64,000 nucleotides of DNA from Chaenocephalus aceratus (lineage: Eukaryota; Chordata; Actinopteri; Perciformes; Channichthyidae). Below, in pieces: positions 12,014 to 22,210 of the stretch; position 1 is the first letter of the stretch; every line of letters begins with the position of its first letter. The translations under genes and the position numbers were made by a program. The notes under the pieces are model-generated. The model saw only the letters and a list, made by a program, of their open reading frames with translations, searched no databases and had not been told where the DNA came from. Where the stretch lies: contig CM043807.1 in NCBI GenBank assembly GCA_023974075.1, positions 3,125,407 to 3,189,406 of the forward strand. Direction: 5' to 3'.

Positions 12014-13530
12014 CAACAGTCTAATTCGACAGTCTAATTCGACACAGTCTAATTCCACAGTCTAATTCCACAGTCTAATGTGACAGTCTAATTCGACAGT
12101 CTAATTCGACAGTCTAATTCCACAGTCTAATTCGACACAGTCTAATTCGACACAGTCTAATTCCACAGTCTAATTCCACAGTCTAATTCCACAGTCTAAT
12201 GTGACAGTCTAATTCGACACAGTCTAATTCCACAGTCTAATTCGACACAGTCTAATTCCACAGTCTAATGTGACAGTCTAATTCCACAGTCTAATTCGAC
12301 ACAGTCTAATTCCACAGTCTAATGTGACAGTCTAATTCGACACAGTCTAATTCCACAGTCTAATGTGACAGTCTAATGTGACAGTCTAATTCGACACAGT
12401 CTAATTCGACACAGTCTAATTCCACAGTCTAATTCCACAGTCTAATGTGACAGTCTAATTCGACACAGTCTAATTCCACAGTCTAATTCCACAGTCTAAT
12501 GTGACAGTCTAATTCCACAGTCTAATTCCACAGTCTAATGTGACAGTCTAATTCAACAGTCTAATTCCACAGTCTAATTCGACAGTCTAATTCCACAGTC
12601 TAATTCGACAGTCTAATTCAACAGTCTAATTCCACAGTCTAATTCAACAGTCTAATTCCACAGTCTAATTCGACAGTCTAATTCCACAGTATAATGTGAC
12701 AGTCTAATTCAACAGTCTAATTCCACAGTCTAATTCGACAGTCTAATTCCACAGTCTAATTCGACAGTCTAATTCAACAGTCTAATTCCACAGTCTAATT
12801 CGACAGTCTAATTCCACAGTCTAATGTGACAGTCTAATTCGACACAGTCTAATTCGACACAGTCTAATTCCACAGTCTAATGTGACAGTCTAATTCCAGT
12901 CTAATTCCACAGTCTAATTCCACAGTCTAATTCAACAGTCTAATTCCACAGTCTAATTCGACAGTCTAATTCAACAGTCTAATTCCACAGTCTAATTCCA
13001 CAGTCTAATTCCACAGTCTAATTCGACAGTCTAATTCGACAGTCTAATTCGACAGTCTAATTCGACACAGTCTAATTCCACAGTCTAATGTGACAGTCTA
13101 ATGTGACAGTCTAATGTGACAGTCTAATTCGACACAGTCTAATTCGACAGTCTAATTCCACAGTCTAATTCCACAGTCTAATGTGACAGTCTAATTCCAC
13201 AGTCTAATGTGACAGTCTAATTCCACAGTCTAATTCCACAGTCTAATGTGACAGTCTAATTCAACAGTCTAATTCCACAGTCTAATTCAACAGTCTAATT
13301 CCACAGTCTAATTCGACAGTCTAATTCAACAGTCTAATTCCACAGTCTAATTCAACAGTCTAATTCCACACTCTAATTCGACAGTCTAATTCCACAGTCT
13401 AATTCCACAGTCTAATTCCACAGTCTAATTCGACAGTCTAATTCAACAGTCTAATTCCACAGTCTAATGTGACAGTCTAATTCAACAGTCTAATTCAACA
13501 GTCTAATTCAACAGTCTAATTCAACAGTCC
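12014..13530. repeat. 13-bp minisatellite array (ACAGTCTAATTCN), ~1.5 kb
   Basis: This is an essentially uninterrupted tandem array of a 13-bp unit, ACAGTCTAAT plus a 3-nt ending. The unit endings fall into four classes, TCG, TCC, TCA and GTG. Some TCG units are followed by an extra AC, which gives 15-bp spacing (TTCGACACAGTC). Single variants such as AGTATAATGTG near 12688 and a shortened unit near 12895 occur. Class order is not random: GTG and 15-bp units cluster at 12040-12545 and 12820-13260, and TCA units dominate 12550-12800 and the right end. Neither strand encodes a long frame. Confidence 0.97.
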
Positions 13531-13860
13531 AAAGCCTGTAAAAAGTTAAAAAAGTATATTCCGAAAGAGAGGAGCATCAAAACTCCACAATAAAAAATGT
13601 GCATGCTATCTAGCACGTTTGATATCTGTAAACATTTACAAGTTCTGCAAAATGCTTTTTTTACCAACGACTTGCTGATAGCTGTGGAGGACATTTCACA
13701 ATGAATCACCTATTGGTAAGAAATAAACAAATATAGAGGTTTAAACCAAAGTTGTGTTGTTTAATGAAGAGTTAAAGCACCTGTCAGATACAGGCATCTG
13801 ACACCGGTTATAACAAAAGACAAGAAGCGTATCCAGAAAGAAAAACATGAAGAGGGGGAG

Positions 13861-13881
13861 GTCTCTCTCTCTCTCTCTCTC
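13861..13881. repeat. (TC)n microsatellite
   Basis: About ten uninterrupted TC dinucleotides immediately left of an LTR-like segment. Confidence 0.9.
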
Positions 13882-13894
13882 GTGCAGTGTGGTG

Positions 13895-14290
13895 TTCGTT
13901 AGAAGGTGCAGCTGGTTCACAATGGGGAGCACCTGTTCTCACCTAATCAACTCCTCCATAAAACCCCGGTCATGTTCACACTCCAGTGCCAGATAATTCC
14001 GTCTCACTCGGTAGAGCTGATCGTCGTAGTCTATCCTAGTTTAAGTGTGATTTCTCTTGCTGAGTTTTTTGTTGAAGTGTAACCTTGTTTTTTCCTCTGC
14101 TTTTCCCAGTGTTTGCTCGAGCCAGCCTGAGTGCTGCCGCCACCACCAGCGTTGACTAGATCCACCTTCGTTTTGTGGATTGTTCTTTAGTTGCTACGTT
14201 TCCTTTGTTCCCCTTATAAAACTTTGTTCAAGACTGCATCCACCTTGTCTCTGCCATTGTAGGTCCTGAACTCTTGACCCAGCCGTAACA
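13895..14290 (+). mobile_element. Probable solo LTR or LTR fragment (Gypsy-type)
   Basis: The segment has LTR-like anatomy: a TATA-like CCATAAAACCCC near 13960, a pyrimidine-rich transcribed part, and an end GACCCAGCCGTAACA finishing in CA. No internal retroviral-type genes adjoin it and no target duplication was found. The call rests on layout only. Confidence 0.45.
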
Positions 14291-14800
14291 CAATCAAATG
14301 CTACACAGAGGGGGAAGTACATGCAACTAAGCAATTTTCATGACTGTATTGAATGGTAAACAAGGGGGGAAATACATCACGTATGGCCATTACAAACCTC
14401 CATATGAGGATATTTGACACTGGTCAAAGCGTCACCCTTCTGGCGTGTATTTAAAAAAAAAAAGAAATCTGAATTTTCCATGATTTTCCTATTTAATCTT
14501 AATGATGGCTTGTAAAGGTATTTTCGGAACCTTTGAGATGTCGGATGTCTAAATGGAAAGGCTGTAGAAACAGGGACCATCTCATTAACCGCTGGTTTGG
14601 GTTTGGTGATTTCCTCGGCGGGGCGAACCCTGGGACAAGAGCTTCACCAACTCACTACGAGAGACAGTCAATGGAACAACAGGCAGTGAAAAACAACATT
14701 CCCCGAATTGCCTTTTGGGTCTTGCTCTTTATAGGCCTGGGCTTGTGTTACTGCACACAATGAAAACAATGTGTTACATGCTGGAAATACCAGCATGTAA
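14291..14800. other. Unassigned stretch with an 11-bp palindrome
   Basis: No gene was recognised. At 14774-14800 the arms TTACATGCTGG and CCAGCATGTAA flank the loop AAATA, right at the edge of recognisable Gypsy coding sequence. Confidence 0.5.
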
Positions 14801-15102
14801 TCAGCTTTTTCTCAGGGTCAGCAAGTTCTCTCACCACTGGCTTGGAGGATACCACTGGTGAAGGAAGCACATCGGGCCAGAGTCTGCCACCAGCCAAATC
14901 ATTACCCAGGAGGACTGCCACTCCTGGAACAGGCGAAGAAGGCCGGACTCCCAACCTCACCCTGCCCTAACTCACAGGACAACACCAACCGATGCTTTGG
15001 AGCAGACAGCAACTAGATCCCCATTCCCCCTAGACAATACACAACTTCCAGTGTCAGTTTCCGAGGAACATGGAAGTACACCCTGTCACACTCCCAGGTT
15101 TA
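14801..15102 (-). pseudogene. Gypsy pol segment after protease
   Basis: SSETDTGSCVLSRGNGD, then PVPGVAVLLGNDLAGG, is the conserved stretch between protease and reverse transcriptase in this Gypsy lineage. One frameshift near 14955 and in-frame stops are present. Homology ends near 14801 beside a small palindrome. Confidence 0.7.
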
Positions 15103-15546
15103 TGTCACGGTTTTAGTGTTGTCTGTCTGGTTATGGGTTTTGTAAGTCTGTTCATTGGGTGTTTTGGTCTTCCTCCTTGTGTTTTGTCTGGTCCTCCTCC
15201 CTGTCGTTAGATTCCCTGGTGTGTCTGATTGTTTCATTGTGTTCACCTGTTGCCCTTGTGTTTCTCCCTCCCCTGCCCAGCTGTGTCTTGTCCTGTGATT
15301 ACCCTTCTGTGTATTTAGTATAGTCTTCCCCTGTGTTCCATGTCGGTTCATTGTTTGTCTCTCCTGTCTCCCTCCATGTTGGTCACGGTCAGTTTTGTGT
15401 ATTCTTGCTACCTTGTACTATCAATGTTTTTGATTCATGCCATGTTTTTTGTTTTTCAGCTTTTAAATAAAGCTCGCTTTTGTTTGTAACCTTTACCTTT
15501 TTGTAGTCTGCATTTGGGTCCTACCTTTTCCCGCGAATCCTTGACA
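15103..15546 (-). mobile_element. Solo LTR inserted in Gypsy protease
   Basis: On the minus strand the segment runs from TGTCAAGGATTCGCGGG to ...CCGTGACA, starting with TG and ending with CA. AATAAA-type signals lie near 15465. It splits the protease coding region: the DTGA part lies on one side, and a segment with SSETDTGSCVLSRG on the other. The 5-bp duplication is not clear (ATCAC versus TAAAC), so later change is likely. Confidence 0.7.
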
Positions 15547-15757
15547 GTGATTCTAACACACCCTCACTTATGTACGAATCCAAAGCACCTGTGTCTCTCA
15601 GTATCTTAACAAGGAATTTCTTGTCACTTCCTTGCAAAGACACATAACCTTGACGTATAAAAGGGGCATAACCTGGATCAAATTCCTCTGCTATCAGGGA
15701 GGGGCGAGGCTTCACCTCCTGCAGGGCTAGTCCCCAAGTTAGAAACCGCAGCAGCAA
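15547..15757 (-). pseudogene. Gypsy retropepsin (aspartic protease) domain, 5' part
   Basis: IRQGYVSLQGSDKK leads into ILRDTGALDSYI. DTGA is the catalytic aspartate motif of retropepsins, which cleave the gag-pol polyprotein. Coding stops a few residues later at the solo LTR boundary (15546), and its continuation is visible on the far side. The domain is therefore split and inactive. Confidence 0.8.
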
Positions 15758-15759
15758 CT

Positions 15760-16190
15760 GTTTGCGGGGTGGTATGGAGTTTAACCGCAGCTATAGCCTC
15801 ATCCCTAGCCTCATCCCTAGCAACCTTGTGGGCAGTATGGAGTGTAACCGCCGCTATATCCTCTTCCCTAGCAACTTTGTGGGCAGGAGCTGCAAGGGCA
15901 ACAGGCCTGGGAACCTGGCCATCTTGGAGTCCCTTGGTTTTTGCATTAAGTTCCGGACATTCATCTTTACATTACCCAAACAAAAGTTGCAAGTATTTAG
16001 ATCTACTTTATCCCTCCAGCCATGCACAGACCTTTGCTCTGACCTCAACACTTCACCCACTCTACCTCTGTGGTCACCAGACCAGTTATTTCTGCTCCCC
16101 CAGTCAAATCTCTCCCCTGAGTGAAACTTGTGTGTTAACGTGTATTCATCAGCTAACACCCCGGCGTCTGTTACATTTTTAACCTTATGT
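15760..16190 (-). pseudogene. Gypsy gag C-terminal region with decayed zinc knuckle
   Basis: The minus frame contains DAGVLADEYTLTHK, then CNFCLGNVKMNVRN. The last resembles a CCHC knuckle in which the His and third Cys are lost. Positions 15772-15834 and 15835-15885 are direct repeats of 63 and 51 bp. The longer copy holds a doubled 12-bp block, and both lengths are multiples of three. Confidence 0.7.
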
Positions 16191-16195
16191 TCATT

Positions 16196-16583
16196 ATGAA
16201 GCCGACCGTTGAGCGGCCCAGACCAAGCAAGGAGGCAGAGGCAGAACGTCCAAAAATATAACCCGACATGGGCATTTATTAAAATCATGGGCACAAAGTT
16301 CACCGCCTCAATCCTGCGGTTCTCCTTGCACACATCCTGCAGCCACAAGGATCTCACACACACACACACCCAGCCCTCTCAACAGACAGGGAAACAGAGC
16401 CTAAATACACACACTCTAATCAGCACAACCAGACACCGGTGAGGGGGAGGAGACAACACAGGACACCAGGTGCACACAATCATCAGCCACAGACAACATA
16501 TACTGTGCAATCACGCTAATAAAGTGCCATATTACCCAGCCTGAAGCCGTCAGTCCATAGTGACGAAGTTCCCTTCGTCACAC
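16196..16583 (-). mobile_element. Solo LTR inserted in Gypsy gag
   Basis: TCATT at 16191-16195 and 16584-16588 is a 5-bp target duplication. Bringing the flanks together over one copy restores the gag reading frame, so the insertion is exact. The right end carries a 9-bp hairpin (GTGACGAAG, loop TTCC, CTTCGTCAC; 16560-16581). Related segments lie at 27237-27433 and, more distantly, 35145-35470. No internal genes remain, as expected after recombination between two LTRs. Confidence 0.85.
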
Positions 16584-16588
16584 TCATT

Positions 16589-17206
16589 CAGGTATGTAGC
16601 AACGCATTCTGGAAGGATATCTTTGAATTGTTCAAGAAGGAACAGTTCCCTCAAATCATTAAGATGTACTACTTCGGAAGCCGTGACCCATCGATTGAAA
16701 TGTATCGTCAGCTCCCGAACAAGTTCAACATAAGTCTGTCCTTCTGACTTCCTTAGCTTCCTGAACTGCTGACGGTAGGCCTCAGGCACCAACTCATAAG
16801 CTTTTAGCACTGCAGTATTTACCCTTAAGTAATCTTCACTGTCAGCCATACTTAATGCAGAAAATGCTTCTTGAGCCCTACCAGTTAACACACACTGTAA
16901 TAGCAATGTTTTCTCCGAATCAGACCACTGTCGTCTTTGGCTAAGTTGCTCAAAAAGTCCAAAAAAAGAATCTACAGTCTTCTCATCAAATTTCGGTAAC
17001 AACCTCAGGTTATAAGCTAAATCAAAAGTTGCTGGGGACACCCCAGGAGAAAGCTTACCCTCTTGGATGAGGTCCAACTTGAAACGCTCTTGTTGCAATT
17101 CAGCTTCCCGCACCACTGTAGTTAACCTTAAACGCTCCATCTCAGTTTCCTGCTCACGAGCACTAGCCCCGTCCTCATGAGCATGTGCCTGTTCCTCACT
17201 TCCTCC
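16589..17206 (-). pseudogene. Gypsy gag, SCAN-like capsid part
   Basis: An open frame of about 200 codons encodes a helical capsid. LLPKFDEKTVDSFFGLFEQL is the gag N-domain, and LVPEAYRQQFRKL followed by the segment ending in CVATYLNE matches the SCAN-like C-terminal domain. Host SCAN domains derive from this retrotransposon class. Coding is cut after CVATYLNE by the solo LTR at 16196-16583 and resumes beyond it. Confidence 0.85.
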
Positions 17207-17237
17207 TTAAATGATTCTTATTCTGCTTCTTGGAGAC

Positions 17238-17653
17238 CAGGGATCACCAACTACATTTGTCCAAGGGCCAAAATGTATCCAATAGACACTTTCGCGGGCC
17301 AGCAATATTTATATATAGCACAGAATGTTGAAGTTGTTGACTGGGGGGGGTGCTAGTGGAGCACGCTCAGGTACTGCGGAGCGCATAAAACAGACTCTTC
17401 ACAACGAAGGATCACTTCTTCTTCAAGGCATGGAAGGCTATGCAGTACGCAGTCTACTGTCCCGCAGCTGCTGCCTCTCTGTTGGACTCCGGTACTGCAC
17501 ATTACTCACAAGACGTTGTATAAAAAAAAAAATTAGTTGGGGGCGAACGCACTAACCACTCCGCCAATGCCACAGTCACCCCCGTCGTGCGGGCCGGATG
17601 AGAATGTCTAGCGAGCCGGATGTGGCCCGCGGGCCGCCAGTTGATGGTCACTG
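17238..17653. mobile_element. Nonautonomous hAT-like element
   Basis: The ends CAGGGATCACCAACT and, on the minus strand, CAGTGACCATCAACT form an imperfect inverted repeat with the CAG..G start typical of hAT. The subterminal GGGCC and GGCCCGCGGGCCGCC blocks are typical of fish CAGNGNTC elements. No target duplication is detectable. Confidence 0.7.
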
Positions 17654-17739
17654 TGAGATGTTCCTGCTCAAAATGAATTCATAAAACAGAATAATAGTAA
17701 AGGGGCATGGCCAGGGGGGTTTATATCAGAGTAAAGGAG

Positions 17740-19835
17740 GGACATTCTGCGTGCTAATAGAACCATCCTTAAGGCAGCAGAGCGGAAAACGGTGGAAATC
17801 CAAACACCATGACTGCTTCGATCTCTCAGGCAAAAAGCACTTTCTTTCAAGATAAGATCCAATCTTCCTATTCCAATCCCCAAAAAACTATTTTCCATCT
17901 TCTCCACCCTCTTGGACCCCCCCAAAGCCCCTTCCCCCTCCTCCCTTCTGTCAAGCGACTTTGTTAACTACTTTGAAAAAAAGAGCTCTTCTTTTTCTGA
18001 CTCACCTTTACTCACCGCTGGGTCACCAGACCCTCCTTTCACCAGCACACTAACCTCCTTCTCCCCTCTCTCTCCAAGTGAGGTTCTTACCCTCATTACC
18101 TCTGCCCGCCCTACCACCTGTCCTCTGGACCCTATCCCCTCAAACCTCCTTCAGACTATCGCTCCTGATATTCTACCGTTTCTCACCCATTTCATCAACA
18201 CTTCTCTAACTTCTGGTCACTTTCCAAACAGTCTCAAGGAGGCAAGAGTAAACCCTCTCCTGAAGAAACCCACTCTCAACCCATCTGACGTTATAAACTA
18301 CAGGCCTGTCTCTCTCCTCCCGTTCCTGTCTAAAACACTTGAACGCGCTGTCTTTAAACAACTCTCCTGTTAACTCCATCAGAACAACCTTCTGGATCCG
18401 CACCAGTCTGGTTTCAAGGCAGGTCAACTCCACAAAAACTGCCCTCATTGCTGTCTGAGGAACTGCACACGGCTAAAGCAGCCTCCCTCTACTCTGTCAT
18501 CATCCTGTTGGACCTGTCTGCTGCATTCGACACGGTGAACCATCAGATCCTCCTTCGCACTCTCCAAGAACTTGGAGTTTCAGGCTCTGCACTTTCCCTC
18601 CTCACCTCATACCTCAAAGACCGCACCTACAGGGTAACTTGGAGAGGGTCAGAGTCCGACCCTTGTAATTTAACTACCTACCGGGGTCCCTCAGGGCTCT
18701 GTTCTTGGTCCCCTCCTCTTTCTCCTTGTACACAAACTCGCTCGGATCAGTCATTAGCCCGCATGGTTTTTCATACCACTGCTACGCAGACGACACCCAA
18801 TTAATTCTGTCCTTTCCCCGCTCAGAGACCCAGGTCGTCGCACGCATCTCTGCTTGTCTAGCGAACATCTCTCAGTGGATGTCTGCTCACCACCTCAAGC
18901 TCAACCTTGACAAGACTGAACTGCTTTTCCTTCCTGGAAAAGATTGTCCCACTCTTGACCTAACAATCAACATCAGATCCTCTGTTGTTTCCCCGACTCA
19001 GACTGCAAGGAATCTGGGTGTGATCCTAGATAACAACCTGTCCTTCACTGCAACATCGCTGCTACAAACCCGCTGCTGCAGATACACGCTTTACAACATC
19101 AGGAGGATACGTCCCCAGCTGACCCAGAAAGCGACGCAGGTTCTGGCCCAGGCTCTCGTCATCTCACGCCTAGACTACTGCAACTCCCTCCTGGCTGGTC
19201 TACCTGCATGTGCCATCCGACCTCTGCAGCTCATCCAGAATGCAGCGGCTCGTCTGGTCTTTCAACCTTCCTAAATTTTCCCACACCACGCCGCTCCTTC
19301 ACTGGCTTCCGGTAACTGCTAGAATCCACTTCAAGACAATGGTACTTGCGTACCATGTGCGAATGGATCTGGCCCCTTCCTACATCCAGGACATGTTTTA
19401 AACTGTACACCCCAGCACGTGCACTCCGCTCTGCATCAGCCAAACAGCTCGCTGCACCCGCACTGCGAAGGGGACCCAAGTTCCATCAGCAAAAACACGT
19501 GGGTTTGCTATCCTGGCTCCAAAATGGTGGAATGAGCTCCCCATTGACATCAGGACAGCAGATAGCTTACACACCTTCCGGTGCAGACTGAAAACTCATC
19601 TCTTTTCGACTTCCACTTCGAGCGATAGAATACTAACAAAAGCACTTATATACTAATAAAGGACTGGCTTACCTAAAGCCAGTTGAGTAGCACTTGAAAT
19701 GTTGTGGCTCTATGAAACCTGATGTACTTTATGACTTCTGTTTTCTTCAAGTTTGTATATTCCTGGTCGAATGCACTTATTGTAAGTCGCTTTGGATAAA
19801 AGCGTCAGCTAAATGCAATGTAATGTAACATTCAA
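17740..19835 (+). mobile_element. L2-type LINE, 5' truncated
   Basis: A continuous LINE body on the plus strand runs from the linker downstream of the endonuclease (NRTILKAAERK near 17757), through the reverse transcriptase, to the 3' end GTCGCTTTGGATAAAAGCGT (19787-19806) with an AATGTAATGTAA tail. That 3' end is characteristic of fish L2/Maui LINEs. Multiple frameshifts make it non-functional. Confidence 0.9.
17912..19410 (+). pseudogene. L2 reverse transcriptase, frameshifted
   Basis: Recognisable RT blocks in order: INYRPVSLLPFLSKTLE (about 18290), LLDLSAAFDTVNH (18508, first catalytic Asp), CYADDTQLI (YADD box at 18783-18794), [11 protein letters not shown] (about 18890), and the thumb region ending in [12 protein letters not shown] (about 19170). 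Frame changes occur near 18373, 18660 and 19275, so at least three breaks separate these blocks. A full-length protein would copy LINE RNA at the insertion site, but this copy cannot. Confidence 0.88.
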
Positions 19836-20245
19836 ACGTGGGACACACCACGGTTTAAAAAACTTTAAACAAATGTTTTTAATTAATAACACAAATACAA
19901 ATGCGGTGAGGGATTATTAATAATGGGAATATACAATGGTGACACAAATGTGAAATTTGTTTGTATTTTATTTATTTTGTATATCTGAAGATATCTTGAA
20001 ATTGAGCAAACATGATTTGGGACACGGCAGTTCAAACTAAAATACCTTAGAGTACTTATTTAGAATTTTGAATATCCTAGCCTTTTTTTAAGGCCAAGCT
20101 TAATAAGCGTTAGCCCTTTTTAAATGCAAAATATACAGTATGATAAGATGTCCTGGATACCAAAGTCAGTAAGTGAAATTAAACTTATGATTTCCACAAT
20201 AATAGCGTCATACCAGTAGGAGTGTTTCTGCCTCACTGTGTCTAA
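19836..20245. other. Unassigned AT-rich spacer
   Basis: No gene or element end was recognised. Confidence 0.5.
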
Positions 20246-21003
20246 TGGCGCATTTCCACTGCAGGCTTCGCTCGGCCTCGCTCGGTTTGGTTTGGCCTTA
20301 TTAGGCCCGGCTCACTTTAATGCTGCGCTTCCATTACAGTTTAGGAACTGGAGTAGTTACTATAGTAACGCAGTGTAGGCGGAGCCGTGACGTCATCTTC
20401 AATGAGAGCCCCAGAAAAATAACACAGCCGTTAGATCTTAGCACTCAGAGCTCACAGCTCTTCATATCTGTTCAGAAACTAGACAAAAGTTAAACAAGTA
20501 CAAACCACAGACTGCCTGTGTCATGGTGAATACAGTCGCTGGTTTATTTATGTCTGTAGGCCGTTGTTGTGAGTGTGGACGGTCGGAGCATAACGTTAGC
20601 TTAGCCAAGCTCCATTTAGAAAACACGCATTTTAAAGGGTGTTTCTCTGCCGTCTGTCTGCAGACTTGTCAAAGCATTAATTCATGGTTTTTACTAACCG
20701 GTATCAGTGTGTTGTTACTTCGGCATCATTTTGAAACGTGTATTACAATTAAATCACGGTCAAATATGTTCATCTTGTTGTAGTTGTAGCCCCCTTGCCA
20801 GCGATTCTCCCTCTAGTTTAGCATACTCAGCCCGACTCAGCCTGGTTGTTCCTGGCCCTAGAACCACGATTTTATGGGGCCAGAAAAACTGTGAATTAGG
20901 ACCCGCTAGCCGGTACTAGGCCAAGTGGAAACGCAACCAAAAACGGGCCCCGCACGGCTCGGCACACTTAAAGCGAGCTACCCGCTACAGTGGAAACGTC
21001 ACC
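20246..21003. mobile_element. MITE B with TTTCCACTG ends, sharing its core with MITE A
   Basis: The left end GGCGCATTTCCACTGCAG and right end (minus strand) GGTGACGTTTCCACTGTAG are inverted and share GTTTCCACTG-type ends. The subterminal DNA is CGG/GCTCGG-rich. The interior 20409-20793 aligns, reverse-complemented, with 945-1342 of MITE A over nearly its whole length. Both carry, for example, TTAATTCATGGTTTTTACTA and its complement. No transposase and no clear target duplication. Confidence 0.8.
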
Positions 21004-21849
21004 TCCCCCCCTGTGGTCCGCTCAGAGAATGACAGCTCTGTCAGCGTCTCCTCCTCCGTCTATCATCCTCCAAGTGTCAGAGCCACAACCCAAAAACAGA
21101 CCTGGAATGTCTATCTGCTGATGTTCCTGCACAGCCTGCACTATCACAGATCCTGCTGCATTCTGACAGCACATTGTGAGGAGTATCACAGGCAGAAATC
21201 TCTCCCCATCATTGATATCTGTCAAAGGCAGGATGTGATGTTGCTATCTGTGCAGGCTGGAAGTGGAGAGCTTGACAGGTTGAGATAAAGCCTCCCAGAC
21301 AAGGATCGAGCTCTGAGAGTAAGACAAGAGGAGAGAAGAAACACGACGCCTGACACCAGCCGAGAGGGAGTTAGTGCAGAAGCAGCTCCCAGCGTGTGAC
21401 AGCGAAGCAACAAGTGCTCAGCTGCTGCTGCTTTTTATGTATTATATGAAGGCACAATAAGTGCTTGATTTCCTATTGCAACGATCCAACAAACTCTATT
21501 CAAGTAAAATGGCCTGCATGACACACTGAAAAACTGACACTTTAATTAAATGTATTATGTCAACAGATTTCACATAACTGTATTAGGCTACGAAAGCATT
21601 CATATTAAGTTGAACCTGCATTTTATTTCATTTAAAAGTAATATCATTGCTTTTAACTAACCTAATACAGTTATGTGAAACATTAGCAGACATTTAGCAG
21701 TGTTTTAATGTTGTTGATGATAAAAGTGGAGCTAACTGTGACTTTAAATCATCTCAACTAGTAGCGGTAGCTGTTAAAAAATGTAATTTTCTGGAAAAAT
21801 GTTTTGGAATGGAGCAGCACTCAATGAATATACAAATACCTCAGCACCA
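21004..21849. other. Gene-free spacer
   Basis: Short open frames on both strands lack recognisable domains, and no repeat was assigned. A 12-bp similarity (ATTGATATCTG) to 26935-26945 is too short to interpret. Confidence 0.45.
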
Positions 21850-22210
21850 GTGGGGGAAGAACTCAGATGTTGTACCTTAGGAAAAGTAACAATATAAAAT
21901 TGCTCTGTTACAAGTAAAAGTCCTGCATTCAAAATATTTCTTAAGTACCTAAAGTACTTCGTAAGCGTAACAGCCCATTTCAGAATCATAAATATGAAAA
22001 ACTGAAATATGATTATTGATTAAGTCTAGGCTACTTTTCATTAAATATGTATGTGTTGTATTAGCTAATAATCTGAATCTGTTCAGTAACTAAAGCTGTC
22101 AGATCAATGTAGTGGAGTACAAGTCTAAGTAGCATCGAATCAAAGTATGCAGTACTAAGTACCTCAAAAATGTACTTAAGTACAATACTTGAGTAAATGT
22201 CATTGTAAAT
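21850..22210. mobile_element. TACTTAAGTA-family nonautonomous element, copy 2
   Basis: It starts GTGGGGGAAGAACTCAGATG and ends GTACTTAAGTACAATACTTG, AGTAAATG. The internal GTAAAAGTCCTGCATTCAAA and GTAGTGGAGTAC are typical of this fish family. Confidence 0.7.

Larger units (their letters stand above)
14801..17215 (-). mobile_element. Gypsy (Ty3-like) retrotransposon remnant with SCAN-like capsid, broken by two LTR insertions
   Basis: On the minus strand, in order, are capsid (17206-16589), gag C-terminus (16190-15760), protease (15757-15547) and the segment after protease (15102-14801). Two solo LTRs (16196-16583, 15103-15546) interrupt it. The reverse transcriptase, integrase and the element's own LTRs are not seen. 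The SCAN-like capsid points to the Gmr1-like Ty3/Gypsy lineage that gave rise to vertebrate SCAN domains. The copy is dead. Confidence 0.85.

Noticed and set aside
12014..13530. CRISPR-like array.
   Set aside because: A 13-bp unit without spacers in a vertebrate context; it is a minisatellite.
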